A stretch of DNA of 64,000 nt from Pseudomonas triticifolii (GCF_014358015.1 NZ_JACONV010000001.1:992001-1056000); one strand, 5' to 3'. Positions 17,304-25,937 are shown, counted from the first letter of the stretch. Notes: generated by a model not told the origin, from the letters alone. A program made the numbers and translations.

Positions 17304-19286
17304 TCAGGAGCAATCTCCGGGAAATTGCGGAGTACAAAGAGACGGGCCGGCGCCAAACACTCGCGTCACGATGACCAGCGTTGAATGAGCACCGGTCTGA
17401 CCGGACGCTTTGGTCAATACGTACGTCACGCGCCCACTGCCACGCGTCACGATGGGCTCGACATGATCGTCATAAGGCACCGTGACCAGAAAGCCATTGT
17501 TGACCTTGTCGTCATCCAGCGTAATAACGGGAAACGTGTAGTCGGTTCCATCGATCGCCGTGTTGCCTTGTGCGTCCTCATAAGCCCGCCAGCTGACCGT
17601 CACTGAATCACCGGCCGCAAAGTTGACCGGATCACCCGGAACCTGGGCCTTTATGCCCTCCCATGGCTTCGAACAGCAATTGATGATGGGAGTCGTCGGG
17701 TTGCCGGGATACCGGTCCGGAAACTCCACATCCGCCAGCCCTATCGTCTCGACAATCCGTACATCCACTTCGGTGCGGACCGACTCTTGCTCGTTGGTCC
17801 CGTTCCAGGTCGTGTAATAGACAGGCAGTTTTTCGCTGTAACCCCCGTCCTGGATTTTGTCCCAAGGCACTGTAAAGACAACAGGATCGATTGGCGTACT
17901 CGTGACCGTCACTTCGTCAACATAAGATGGCAGCGCGCCCCAATACAACCGCAGAAATTGCCCGTCCACTACCGGATTGGGCGTTAATTCCACCCGTGCG
18001 TCCTGATCCTTGTCCGCTTGCCCCAAGACGTTATCCACTGACGGGCTTTCCCGGCTCTTGATGACTACCCGCGGCAGCTTGTCGTTGATCGGATCAGGCC
18101 CTTCAGGATCCGGATCAGGATCGGGATCAATGCCTGCCACCGCGAAATCCACCTCGATATCGATCTCTGGAGATTTCGTCTTCGCAGGTCCTCGCACTAC
18201 GCTGTAGCTCACTTTGAAGGCGCGTGCATCCAGGGCTCCGCCTGCCGACAACGTGGGCCAGTCAACGAAGATCGACATTGGGAAACTCGAGAGCGGCACC
18301 GCAGGCACCGTAGTGCTTTCCCAGTTGACCTCGATAAGGTCACCAGGCTGCTGATTGTCATAGCCGGGCGATGGAATTTCCAGCTCCACGCCCAGCCGCG
18401 CATCAGCACGGTCTATCAGACCGTCAGCCGCCAAGGGCACCGTCGGGGTTACCAGGTTTTCCGCCAGCGGAGAAAGATCGACATAGACCTCTTGCCAGCG
18501 CGAGGGCTGTCCGAGGTTGCCGGTTCGATCCACATAACGATACAGCACGGCAATCAAACCATCCTTGAGCGTCTTGATTACGTCAGAGTCAAGGCTCACG
18601 ACCGGGCGGTCGGCTCCCGGCAGGGCTGCGGCCTCTGTCACGGTCAAGCGTGCAACGGGGTCCACCGGATCCGGCCCCTGTTTGGGACCAACCGGGCCCC
18701 AGTACAACAGAATCTCATCACCCGCCGTGATATCACTGGAACGAGGAATCGTGACGTCTACTGTCGCGTTTGCGTCGAGATAAGCCAGCGTCAAGCCGTT
18801 ATCAATGATGTCCTGCGGCAACTCGGGGCTTGAACCGGCAACGTTGCCGTTTGGCACTAGATGATCGACGCTGAGTAAGCGAGAGAAAGAAGGGTTTGTA
18901 TTACCATCCTGGTTGGTGTGCTTGTATTCAAATACATAAACCCCTTCATCCTTGATTTTGTCGGCCTCTATCACATATTCGCGATCTTCAGGCCCCACCG
19001 GATCGGGCAGTACCCGCCGTTCCAGCTCGTCACCATCCATTACGAAATAAATTACTTCGTACGGATACAGAAGCAAGGAATTCGGAACCCTGACCGTCAA
19101 GTCTTTCCCCCATTGAGTTTTGGGCCACAGGTTTCTGTCATCGCCAGGAATAGGTCCGAGCGCGCCGTTTAGCTCAAGCGCTTCCGGCGTCGGATCCGGG
19201 CCTTGGCGGGCACGCTCAAGTCGTGCTTTTCGAAAGGCCTGCCGGGTTTGCTCGGCGGCACTAAGGGTGGATCTGGATGTAGTCAT
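17304..19286 (-). CDS. Large leaderless protein of Ig-like units, family member C (function unknown)
   Basis: A 660-residue protein from an ATG at 19286 with AGGGAG upstream; the longer frame to 19358 lacks a binding site. No signal peptide. The N-terminus is charged (EQTRQAFRKARLERARQG). At least five beta-rich units follow, recognisable by repeated V-VP, I-AGD-I--YWG and YVDRTGNLGQPS strands. A Asp-Pro linker (DPDPDPDPEGPDP, near residue 390) separates two halves, and a Cys pair (INCCSKPWE) and two C-terminal cysteines (SLCTPQFPGDCS) are present. The first unit shares the N-DGNTN motif with member B. It is divergent from rhpR. By architecture it resembles a large Ig-type adhesin or scaffold, but the lack of any export signal argues against an ordinary Sec-exported adhesin. 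Confidence 0.75.
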   Translation of the reverse strand: MTTSRSTLSAAEQTRQAFRKARLERARQGPDPTPEALELNGALGPIPGDDRNLWPKTQWGKDLTVRVPNSLLLYPYEVIYFVMDGDELERRVLPDPVGPEDREYVIEADKIKDEGVYVFEYKHTNQDGNTNPSFSRLLSVDHLVPNGNVAGSSPELPQDIIDNGLTLAYLDANATVDVTIPRSSDITAGDEILLYWGPVGPKQGPDPVDPVARLTVTEAAALPGADRPVVSLDSDVIKTLKDGLIAVLYRYVDRTGNLGQPSRWQEVYVDLSPLAENLVTPTVPLAADGLIDRADARLGVELEIPSPGYDNQQPGDLIEVNWESTTVPAVPLSSFPMSIFVDWPTLSAGGALDARAFKVSYSVVRGPAKTKSPEIDIEVDFAVAGIDPDPDPDPEGPDPINDKLPRVVIKSRESPSVDNVLGQADKDQDARVELTPNPVVDGQFLRLYWGALPSYVDEVTVTSTPIDPVVFTVPWDKIQDGGYSEKLPVYYTTWNGTNEQESVRTEVDVRIVETIGLADVEFPDRYPGNPTTPIINCCSKPWEGIKAQVPGDPVNFAAGDSVTVSWRAYEDAQGNTAIDGTDYTFPVITLDDDKVNNGFLVTVPYDDHVEPIVTRGSGRVTYVLTKASGQTGAHSTLVIVTRVFGAGPSLCTPQFPGDCS

Positions 19287-19483
19287 CAATGCGTCTCCCT
19301 GACGGTGGCCCACCGGAACGATGTGCCATAACACGTGGGCCTGAACGGACGTGTGCATGGCCGATCAGGCGTCCGGTCGCGAGCAACGTGGCAGTTGTGC
19401 GTCCGTGCAAACACTATTTAACGTGGGGGATCGCTGCGGCCGATACTGCCAGAACTGCTAGGCTCAGTCGCAGTCAAGAGGTC

Positions 19484-19503
19484 ATGTATCAATACCGATA
19501 CAT
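19484..19503. promoter_or_regulatory. RhpR box: GTATC-N6-GATAC upstream of rhpR
   Basis: The dyad ATGTATC (19484-19490), AATACC, GATACAT (19497-19503) contains the exact inverted repeat GTATC-N6-GATAC reported as the RhpR binding site in P. syringae, including at the rhpRS promoter itself (autoregulation). It lies 128 bases before the rhpR start, in a 344-base divergent gap with no other gene. The match supports both the site and the identity of the two-component system. Confidence 0.88.
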
Positions 19504-19630
19504 TCACGACATGCCAGGGACATTCAAGCCCAGCACCCTTTCGCCGCGCCTCCCGGCGAAGTAGCATGCCCGGAGGCTTGACCTTCAACAGCAGCCAGTG
19601 ATGGCGGCATCATCAGGCGGCAGACGTACC

Positions 19631-20380
19631 ATGCAGGCATTTCCCGACAGCACCTCCGAAACGAGCTTGACCGAGCAGCGCTGGGCCGTGCGCGCCCTGA
19701 TCGTCGATGACGACGTAGCGATCCGTGAACTGCTGTGCGATTACCTGACGCGCTTCAACATTCAGGCACAGGGCGTGACCGACGGTGCGCAGATGCGTCA
19801 GGCCCTGAGCGACCAGACCTTCGACGTGGTGGTGCTGGACCTGATGCTGCCCGGCGAAGACGGTTTGTCCCTGTGCCGCTGGTTGCGCAGCACTTCGGAC
19901 ATCCCGATCCTGATGCTGACGGCGCGCTGCGAACCGACCGACCGTATCATCGGCCTGGAACTGGGTGCCGATGACTATATGGCCAAACCCTTCGAACCTC
20001 GCGAACTGGTTGCCCGTATCCAGACCGTCCTGCGCCGGGTGCGCGATGAGCGCAGCGATCAACGCAGCACCCTTCGTTTCAACACCTGGCGGCTGAACAG
20101 CGTGCTGCGCCAGTTGATCGCGCCCGACGGCCTTGTCGTGCCGCTGTCGAACGCAGAGTTTCGTCTGCTGCGGGTCTTTCTCGAACGCCCTCATCGCGTG
20201 CTGAGTCGCGAGCAGTTGCTGGATGCCGCCCGCGGTCGCTCGATCGAGGCCTTCGACCGCAGCATCGATCTGCTGGTCTCGCGCTTGCGCCAGAAGCTGG
20301 GCGACGACCCGAAGAACCCGCAACTGATCAAGACCGTACGCGGCGAAGGCTATCTGTTCGACGCCAGGGACATGGGGTGA
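19631..20380 (+). CDS. rhpR: Response regulator RhpR (OmpR/PhoB class)
   Basis: A 249-residue regulator. The receiver domain (about 21-135) has the acidic pocket LIVDDD, the phosphoacceptor Asp70 in VVVLDLMLP, the Thr in LMLTA and the Lys in YMAKPF. The C-terminal winged helix (about 150-245) contains LSNAEFRLLRVF, HRVLSREQLL, RSIDLLVSRLRQKLG and TVRGEGYLF. The start at 19631 puts the phosphosite at Asp70, as in published RhpR work; a GTG/ATG 30-33 bases upstream is possible. RhpR is a repressor of the type III secretion genes in P. syringae, and the sensor RhpS controls its phosphorylation. The exact RhpR box upstream makes this assignment strong. The stop overlaps the rhpS start (GTGA). Confidence 0.88.
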   Translation: MQAFPDSTSETSLTEQRWAVRALIVDDDVAIRELLCDYLTRFNIQAQGVTDGAQMRQALSDQTFDVVVLDLMLPGEDGLSLCRWLRSTSDIPILMLTARCEPTDRIIGLELGADDYMAKPFEPRELVARIQTVLRRVRDERSDQRSTLRFNTWRLNSVLRQLIAPDGLVVPLSNAEFRLLRVFLERPHRVLSREQLLDAARGRSIEAFDRSIDLLVSRLRQKLGDDPKNPQLIKTVRGEGYLFDARDMG

Positions 20381-21438
20381 TTCGCAGGTTCGATACGCTC
20401 TTTGCGCGTCTGTTCGGCGGGGCATTACTGGCCATCCTGCTCGCGCATATGCTGGCGTTCATCTGGTTCATGAATTACGGCATGCGCCCCATGCCGCCTC
20501 CGCCCAGGCCCGAATTCTCATCCGGGCAGGATCACCGCCCACCGGATGATTCGAACGGCCAACAACGCAGGCCGCCACCCAGACCGCCATTATTGGGCGG
20601 CCCGGTGGTCCCGCTGGTCTTTCAATTCATCACCCTGATTATCGCCGCCTGGTACGGTGCCAAAGCGCTCAGCCGCCCGGTGCAGCGCTTGAGCGACGCC
20701 GCCGAACGCCTGAGCGAAAACCTCGACAGCCCGCCGCTGGAAATCTCCGGCCCGCGCGAAGCACGCCAGGCCGCACAGACCTTCAACCTGATGCAGCACA
20801 AGCTGCGCGAGCAGATGCAGCAACGCGGACGCATGCTCGCAGCCGTCTCCCACGACCTGCGCACGCCCCTGTCGCGGCTCAAACTGCGCGTCGAACAGAT
20901 CCAGGAACCCAGGCTGCACGGGCAGATGACCCAAGACCTCAACGACATGATCAGCATGCTCGACGCGACCCTGGCGTACCTCAATGAACACCGCAGGACC
21001 GAACTGCTTCAGCAGCTGGATTTACAGGCGCTGATCGAGTCACAGGCCGAAAACGCCCAGGACAACGGCGACGATGTGCAATACGAAGGCCAGTGTAAAC
21101 CGCTGAAGACCCAGCCCATGGCGCTGCGCTCGTGCTTGCAGAACCTGGTCGATAACGCCTTGCGCTATGCCGGCAGCGCCCGGATTTTGATCGAGGACAG
21201 CGCTGATCGGGTCAAGGTTTCGGTCGTCGATCACGGGCCCGGCATTGCGCCGGAACTGCATGAGAGCGTGTTCGAGCCGTTCTACCGGCTGGAAGGCTCG
21301 CGCAATCGCAACTCAGGTGGCGTCGGCATGGGCATGACCATTGCCCGCGAAGCGGCACGACGAATCGGCGGCGAGCTGACACTTGAACAGACGCCCGGCG
21401 GTGGCCTGACGGCCGTACTGCATCTGCCTCGTCATTGA
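20377..21438 (+). CDS. rhpS: Sensor histidine kinase RhpS
   Basis: A 353-residue membrane kinase starting with GTG that overlaps the rhpR stop, so translation is coupled. TM1 spans about residues 12-33. A short, very Pro/Arg-rich periplasmic loop (about 36-75, with MPPPPRP and RRPPPRPP) includes Pro40, a position I recall being implicated in ligand sensing by RhpS. TM2 is about 76-94. HAMP (SRPVQRLSDAAERL) is followed by the dimerisation helix with His159 in SHDLRTPLSRLKL, then an ATPase domain with NLVDNALRY (N box), DHGPGIAP (G1) and GGVGMGMTI (G2). Family knowledge: RhpS acts on RhpR and is needed for normal type III secretion induction in planta. Intact. Confidence 0.87.
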   Translation: MIRRFDTLFARLFGGALLAILLAHMLAFIWFMNYGMRPMPPPPRPEFSSGQDHRPPDDSNGQQRRPPPRPPLLGGPVVPLVFQFITLIIAAWYGAKALSRPVQRLSDAAERLSENLDSPPLEISGPREARQAAQTFNLMQHKLREQMQQRGRMLAAVSHDLRTPLSRLKLRVEQIQEPRLHGQMTQDLNDMISMLDATLAYLNEHRRTELLQQLDLQALIESQAENAQDNGDDVQYEGQCKPLKTQPMALRSCLQNLVDNALRYAGSARILIEDSADRVKVSVVDHGPGIAPELHESVFEPFYRLEGSRNRNSGGVGMGMTIAREAARRIGGELTLEQTPGGGLTAVLHLPRH

Positions 21439-21553
21439 CTCGCGGTGTATCGGCCTCGTTACACAGCTCACATCCCCTCGACAAAAGCGGCCTTGAGGCT
21501 ACATGCACCGGCACACCGTTGCCGGTCATCGTCATCTCAGAGGAGTGAGCGCA

Positions 21554-22315
21554 ATGATCAACGGGATCGGCAGCAGCAGTTTTTCCAGCTATAGCATCAC
21601 GAGCAGCGCGACATCGGGCACCGCCAGCAAGAAGTTTCAGGAAGAGCTGTTGACCAAACTGGACACGGACGGCGACGGCAGCATCGGCAAAGACGAGTTA
21701 AGCACAGCACTGTCGAGCAACAGCAAGGACGGCATCACCGTCAGCCTCAGCCAGGCGTTCAGCGACCTGGACAGCAACGACGATGACAGCCTGGATGCCG
21801 ATGAACTGGCCGCCATGACACCGCCTCCACCACCCGCCATGCCGTCGACCGAAGACCTGGCGCAGGACCTGCTCGGCTCTCTGGACAGTGACGACGACGG
21901 CGCCATCAGCAGCGAAGAACTGACCACCGGCCTGACCAACGCGGGCAGCAGTGCGAGCAGCAGCGAAGTCTTCGATGCGCTGGACACAAACAAGGACGGC
22001 ACCGTCAGCCTCGATGAACTGACCGCCAGCCTGCAACAACAGCAACCGCCTGCTGGCCCGCCACCGGCGCAGGTCAATGCCGCGAGCACAACCGACAGTG
22101 CCACCCTGTTCAGCGCGCTGGACACCGACAGCGACGACAGCATCAGCGCCACTGAACTGGCCTCTGCACTGAAGCAAAGCGACAGCAACAGCGAACAGAC
22201 CCAGGCCAATCAAGTCACCGCCCAGGCCCTGAGCAAGATGATCGCCGCGCTGGGTGAGCGCTATGACACGCAAGGCAGTAAGCCGGTCGGGCGGTATCTC
22301 GATACGGCGGCGTAA
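21554..22315 (+). CDS. EF-hand calcium-binding protein with five loops
   Basis: A 253-residue acidic, Ser/Asp-rich protein. The ATG at 21554 has AGGAG eight bases upstream. Five EF-hand loops are visible: residues 37-48 (DTDGDGSIGKDE), 73-84 (DSNDDDSLDADE), 111-122 (DSDDDGAISSEE), 144-155 (DTNKDGTVSLDE) and 190-201 (DTDSDDSISATE). The first, third and fourth fit the consensus fully; the other two have Asp instead of Gly at loop position 6. Pro-rich spacers (PPPPPAMP, QQPPAGPPP) separate the pairs. The N-terminus (MINGIGSSSFSSYS) is Ser-rich and has no classical signal peptide. It lies 115 bases after rhpS on the same strand, so cotranscription is possible. Calcium buffering, signalling or an effector role cannot be distinguished. 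Confidence 0.85.
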   Translation: MINGIGSSSFSSYSITSSATSGTASKKFQEELLTKLDTDGDGSIGKDELSTALSSNSKDGITVSLSQAFSDLDSNDDDSLDADELAAMTPPPPPAMPSTEDLAQDLLGSLDSDDDGAISSEELTTGLTNAGSSASSSEVFDALDTNKDGTVSLDELTASLQQQQPPAGPPPAQVNAASTTDSATLFSALDTDSDDSISATELASALKQSDSNSEQTQANQVTAQALSKMIAALGERYDTQGSKPVGRYLDTAA

Positions 22316-22563
22316 GAAACGAAACCGTCGCCGGTCTTTACCGCGCGACGGGATCCAGCATCATCAAGCTCCACACATGGAGGGGATACCGACATCAGCA
22401 CACTCAGTTTTATAACTATAAAAACAAGGTATTACGACGCAACTTATTAGTTAAAAATACTACAACCGCTTATCCTATGCAGGTATTCCCCCACACCTAA
22501 ACGACTACCATTAATTCAGGTAGTACGTGTAGAACCACCTATACACTTTAGTACATAGGGAAT

Positions 22564-22890
22564 ATGGAAATGAAAATCAAACCATGGATAGTTTTTTGTG
22601 CATTACCCCTGACAGCGGCAAGTGGACTGAGCTTGGCGTGCTCTGAAACATTATACAAAAACTCAACCGCATCGAAGACCTGCCACCTCATAAGTATAAC
22701 CCCGCTTATGGCTGATGTTTCAGAAGAGCAATGCTACGTAAAAGCATCCTGCTCGATACAGGGCACCGTAGACGAAAACCCTAACTCCTGGTACACCCGC
22801 CAAGTCCACCAATGGCGAGAGAACAATATTCTGGTGAACAACACAGACATACAGAGATTAAAAAATCAGAACGGATACTTAACCTATTAA
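22564..22890 (+). CDS. Small secreted Cys-containing protein of unknown function
   Basis: A 108-residue protein with a signal peptide (MEMKIKPWIVFCALPLTAAS, cleavage near SLA-CSE) and a mature part of about 84 residues with cysteines in ACSETL, KTCHL, EQCYV and ASCSIQ that could form two disulfides. No family recognised. GGGAAT precedes the ATG closely; an in-frame ATG two codons later is also possible. The gene and its 250-base upstream region are visibly AT-richer than their neighbours and use codons such as ATA, AAA and TTA that are rare around it, which suggests horizontal origin. A weak hairpin (GGCCGA/TCGGCC, 22908-22933) followed by T-rich sequence may end the transcript. Confidence 0.7.
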   Translation: MEMKIKPWIVFCALPLTAASGLSLACSETLYKNSTASKTCHLISITPLMADVSEEQCYVKASCSIQGTVDENPNSWYTRQVHQWRENNILVNNTDIQRLKNQNGYLTY

Positions 22891-22987
22891 AAACTTCAAC
22901 GCTCATGGGCCGACAGCCCCATCGCTATCGGCCTTATGAATCTTCTTTTCAAAAAACATGCTAACAACCGTTGCTTATCCTGACTCA

Positions 22988-24034
22988 TTAAGACATGCGG
23001 TGATTTCTCTGCCCCACCCAATCTGTCAACAGGCTATAAGCCACCGCCAGCAACGTCGGCCCGATGAACAGGCCAATGAACCCGAACGCCAGCAACCCGC
23101 CAAAAACCCCCAGCAATACGATCACCAAAGGCAGGTTGCCGCCGCGGCTGATCAGGTATGGCTTGAGCACGTTGTCCACGCCACTGATGATGAACATGCC
23201 CCAGATGCCGAGGAACACGGCCATACCATATTCGCCCTGCCAGACCAGCCAGGCGGTGGCGGGCAGCCACACCAGTGGCGGGCCCATCGGGATCAGGCTG
23301 AACAGGAAGGTCAGAATACCCAGCACCAGCGCGCCAGGAATCCCCGCAATGAGGAAACCGATCAGCGCCAGAACCGCCTGGGCTGCAGCAGTGCCGATCA
23401 CGCCGTTGACCACACGCTGCACCGTACCGGCGACCAGATCCAGATAATATTGCGCACGATCCCCGATAAGACGCTCCAGCAGGCTGAGTACGAAGGCTGC
23501 CAGACGCGGGCCATCGCGGTAGAAGAAAAATGCGAAAACGATACTCAGGGTCAGTTCGAGGATACCGCCACCGATCTGCGCACTGCGCGCCAGCAGCCAG
23601 TTGCCGACTTCGCCCAGATAGGGTTTGACCGTGGCCATGAACGCAGCGCCCTGCTGATCGATGGTGGTCCAGAACCCTACCAGCCGCTCGCCCACGAACG
23701 GAATGCCCGCCAGCCACGTGGGCGGATCAGGCAGGCCATCGACCTGGACGTCCCTGATGAAGGCCGTCGCGTCACGCACATGATCGGCCAGGTTGAAACC
23801 CAGCCACACCAAAGGCGCTGCCACCAGCAACAGCCAGCACAGGCTCATGACCAGCGCCGCCAGCGACTCGCGCCCTTTGAACCAGCGCGTCAGCAGGCGC
23901 ATCAACGGCCAGCTGGCAAAGGCCAGCACCGCGCCCCATACCAGCGCTGACCAGAACGGTGCCATCACCCACAGGCAAGCGCCGAACAGGGCCAGCAGCA
24001 GGATCTGAACCAGTAGACGATCGTTGTTGAACAT
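22988..24034 (-). CDS. AI-2E family (PerM/YdiK-like) membrane protein
   Basis: A 348-residue integral membrane protein, started at an ATG at 24034 that matches the family N-terminus (NNDRLLVQILLLALFG). Two N-terminal membrane segments are followed by a periplasmic/soluble part (about 75-140), then further membrane segments including the family stretch LFSLIPMGPPLVWLP, GVDNVLKPYLISR and FGGLLAFGFIGLFIGP. The family includes the AI-2 exporter TqsA and Na+/H+ antiporters, so a substrate cannot be given. It lies 90 bases downstream of the DUF4892 gene. Length normal. Confidence 0.88.
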   Translation of the reverse strand: MFNNDRLLVQILLLALFGACLWVMAPFWSALVWGAVLAFASWPLMRLLTRWFKGRESLAALVMSLCWLLLVAAPLVWLGFNLADHVRDATAFIRDVQVDGLPDPPTWLAGIPFVGERLVGFWTTIDQQGAAFMATVKPYLGEVGNWLLARSAQIGGGILELTLSIVFAFFFYRDGPRLAAFVLSLLERLIGDRAQYYLDLVAGTVQRVVNGVIGTAAAQAVLALIGFLIAGIPGALVLGILTFLFSLIPMGPPLVWLPATAWLVWQGEYGMAVFLGIWGMFIISGVDNVLKPYLISRGGNLPLVIVLLGVFGGLLAFGFIGLFIGPTLLAVAYSLLTDWVGQRNHRMS

Positions 24035-24124
24035 GAAGGACCTGCAAAAAGGATCGGAAGTGGCGAGCATAAAGACGAACACGGCTGGCGTCAGCCGTAT
24101 TCGCCATGGACAGGAAACAGACCG

Positions 24125-24943
24125 CTAGCGAATCACTTCGATGGACAGGCCTTTTTTATCGGCACTGACGGTTTCCAGCCGTGCCGCACGCACGCCTTTG
24201 GCGATCAGTGCATCACGCCAGACAGCCGCGTTGGCACCAGACACCGTGGTGCGCAAGGTGCTGTCCAGATTGAGACCGCGCGAGATCAGCGTTACCCAGG
24301 CGTCTTGAGGTTCACCGCCCAGCCTTGGCAGATCGAGCTTGCCGGTGCTTTTGAGCTGACGCAGCAAGGTAGCCGAGGTGGGGAGCACATCGCCCAGCGG
24401 TGCGACGGACTCGAATTGCTCGACGTGCAGATAGGCGCGACGATTGCCACGCGTGATGCTGTAGAGCGCAACCAGCGTGTCGGTGTCGGGCTCGGCAAGG
24501 CGTAACAGCAGGTAGGCCTGCCGGTCGTCAGCGCCATACAGCTTGGCATTGCCGAACACCTCGTTGGCCCACAGGCTGCTTTCACCACAGTCACGTGCCT
24601 GGCACCAGAACAGCAGTTCGGCACCTTGCTGTTGCAGGGCTTCACGCGCAGCAGTAAAGGCGTCGTCGGCAGAGTGCTCGGCAGGCAGCTGGTAAGTGAC
24701 CGAGGTCAGATTGCCTCGCGCACTGACCTGGCCATCGAAGCGCAACTGGCCACTGATCTTGCGGACCGAGCCCAAGGGGTAGACACGTTCGAGTTCAGCG
24801 CGGGGGCGATAGTCGACGATTTCCGTATCCGCCAGACGCGGCAGGATCTGCAGATCCTGACTACCCGGCAGATCAGCGGCACCGACCATGGCGCTGAATA
24901 TCGACGCCCAGAGAGCAACGAATGGAACACTGGATACACGCAT
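24125..24943 (-). CDS. DUF4892 exported protein
   Basis: A 272-residue protein with a signal peptide (MRVSSVPFVALWASIFSA, cleavage before ADLPGSQDL). The ATG at 24943 is chosen because GAGAG is suitably spaced and the signal begins there; an ATG four codons earlier is possible. The mature protein follows the Pseudomonas DUF4892 pattern, with paired segments LPRLADTEIVDYR and SYL-type beta strands, a WCQARDCGESSLWANEVFG motif holding two cysteines, then YLLLRLAEPD. Function not known. Confidence 0.8.
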   Translation of the reverse strand: MRVSSVPFVALWASIFSAMVGAADLPGSQDLQILPRLADTEIVDYRPRAELERVYPLGSVRKISGQLRFDGQVSARGNLTSVTYQLPAEHSADDAFTAAREALQQQGAELLFWCQARDCGESSLWANEVFGNAKLYGADDRQAYLLLRLAEPDTDTLVALYSITRGNRRAYLHVEQFESVAPLGDVLPTSATLLRQLKSTGKLDLPRLGGEPQDAWVTLISRGLNLDSTLRTTVSGANAAVWRDALIAKGVRAARLETVSADKKGLSIEVIR

Positions 24944-25082
24944 GAGTGCTCTCATTGGCAGACAGACAGAAAGAAGGCGTGGGTGGCAGTGCCGACAAGG
25001 CAATCAGGCAAGGGGTTGGGTTGGTCCATCGTGGTTGGCTCCTGTTTCAACCTGCTCAGCGTCGGCAGTTGCCGACCTCAAG

Positions 25083-25937
25083 TCAAGGAGCAGCGAAGAA
25101 GCGATTGAAACAGCGTGCAACAGCGCACGCGCCCTCCTCGTCATCCAGATGCAGATGGTGCCCGCCTGGCAGGGTCTCGATCGCGAAAGGCAGCGTATCC
25201 ATCACGTCGTGTTTTTTCGCCAGCATGCCCTCGCGAGCAATGACCAGTTGTGTCGGACAACGCACATTATTGATGAATGCCATCGCCTGCTGATGAGTCA
25301 GGCGTGTCGCCGAAGGCAAGGTCAATCGGCTGTCGCTGCGCCAGGTGTACCCGCCAGGCACGGGCATCAGCCCACGCTGAGCCAGTAACTCGGCGGCTTC
25401 CCGGCTGACCGCAACCACACCTTTCATGCGTGCCTGAATGGCCCGATCCTGATCCTGATACACCGGTTTTTTCTTGTTCGGCAATGCCAGTTGCGCCTGC
25501 AACGCAGCCCCCATGCGTTCGGCGACAGCATCGGCATCACCCGTCAGTGGAGCCAGACCGTCGATCAACGCCAGGTGCGTGACCCGCTCGGGCAGCGCGC
25601 CTGCCAGCATGACCGAAATGATCGCCCCCAGCGAATGACCGAGCAGCGCGAATCGCGACCAGCCCAGTTGTTCAGCGACCCGCAGCACGTCGTAGGCATA
25701 GTCGGCCAACGCGTAGGACGCGCCAGGCGGGCGATGATCGGAATGACCATGCCCGGCCAGGTCAAGCGCCACGATGCGCAGCCCCTCCAGTCGGGGAGCC
25801 AGTCGCGCAAAACTGTTGGCGTTATCCAGCCAGCCATGCAGCGCGATGACCGGCGTCCCATGCTCGGGGCCGAACAGGTGCGCCGCCAGCTCGATATGCC
25901 CAAGGCTCAGGCGCACTTCCTCGACCGGACACTTCAT
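25083..25937 (-). CDS. Alpha/beta hydrolase
   Basis: A 284-residue soluble hydrolase. It shows the HGWLDNANSF oxyanion region, DLAGHGHSDHR, the nucleophile elbow GHSLGA (catalytic Ser), and a late His in LPGGHHLHLDD. Length and layout fit the MhpC/haloperoxidase-type family. Its ATG overlaps the stop of the upstream hydrolase gene (25934-25937), so the two hydrolases are translationally coupled. The substrate is unknown. Confidence 0.88.
   Translation of the reverse strand: MKCPVEEVRLSLGHIELAAHLFGPEHGTPVIALHGWLDNANSFARLAPRLEGLRIVALDLAGHGHSDHRPPGASYALADYAYDVLRVAEQLGWSRFALLGHSLGAIISVMLAGALPERVTHLALIDGLAPLTGDADAVAERMGAALQAQLALPNKKKPVYQDQDRAIQARMKGVVAVSREAAELLAQRGLMPVPGGYTWRSDSRLTLPSATRLTHQQAMAFINNVRCPTQLVIAREGMLAKKHDVMDTLPFAIETLPGGHHLHLDDEEGACAVARCFNRFFAAP

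Noticed and set aside
19631..21438. Identity as the calcium-responsive system CvsR/CvsS, suggested by the EF-hand neighbour
   Set aside because: The exact RhpR operator, Asp70 numbering and Pro-rich RhpS loop favour RhpR/RhpS.
22294..22305. GTATC-TC-GATAC near the end of the EF-hand gene, as a second RhpR box
   Set aside because: The half-sites match, but the spacer is two bases instead of six and the site lies inside coding sequence.
22958..23950. A 330-codon plus-strand frame opposite the AI-2E family gene
   Set aside because: Composition is Gln/Arg/His-rich as expected from an antisense shadow of a GC-rich membrane protein gene; no motif or binding site.
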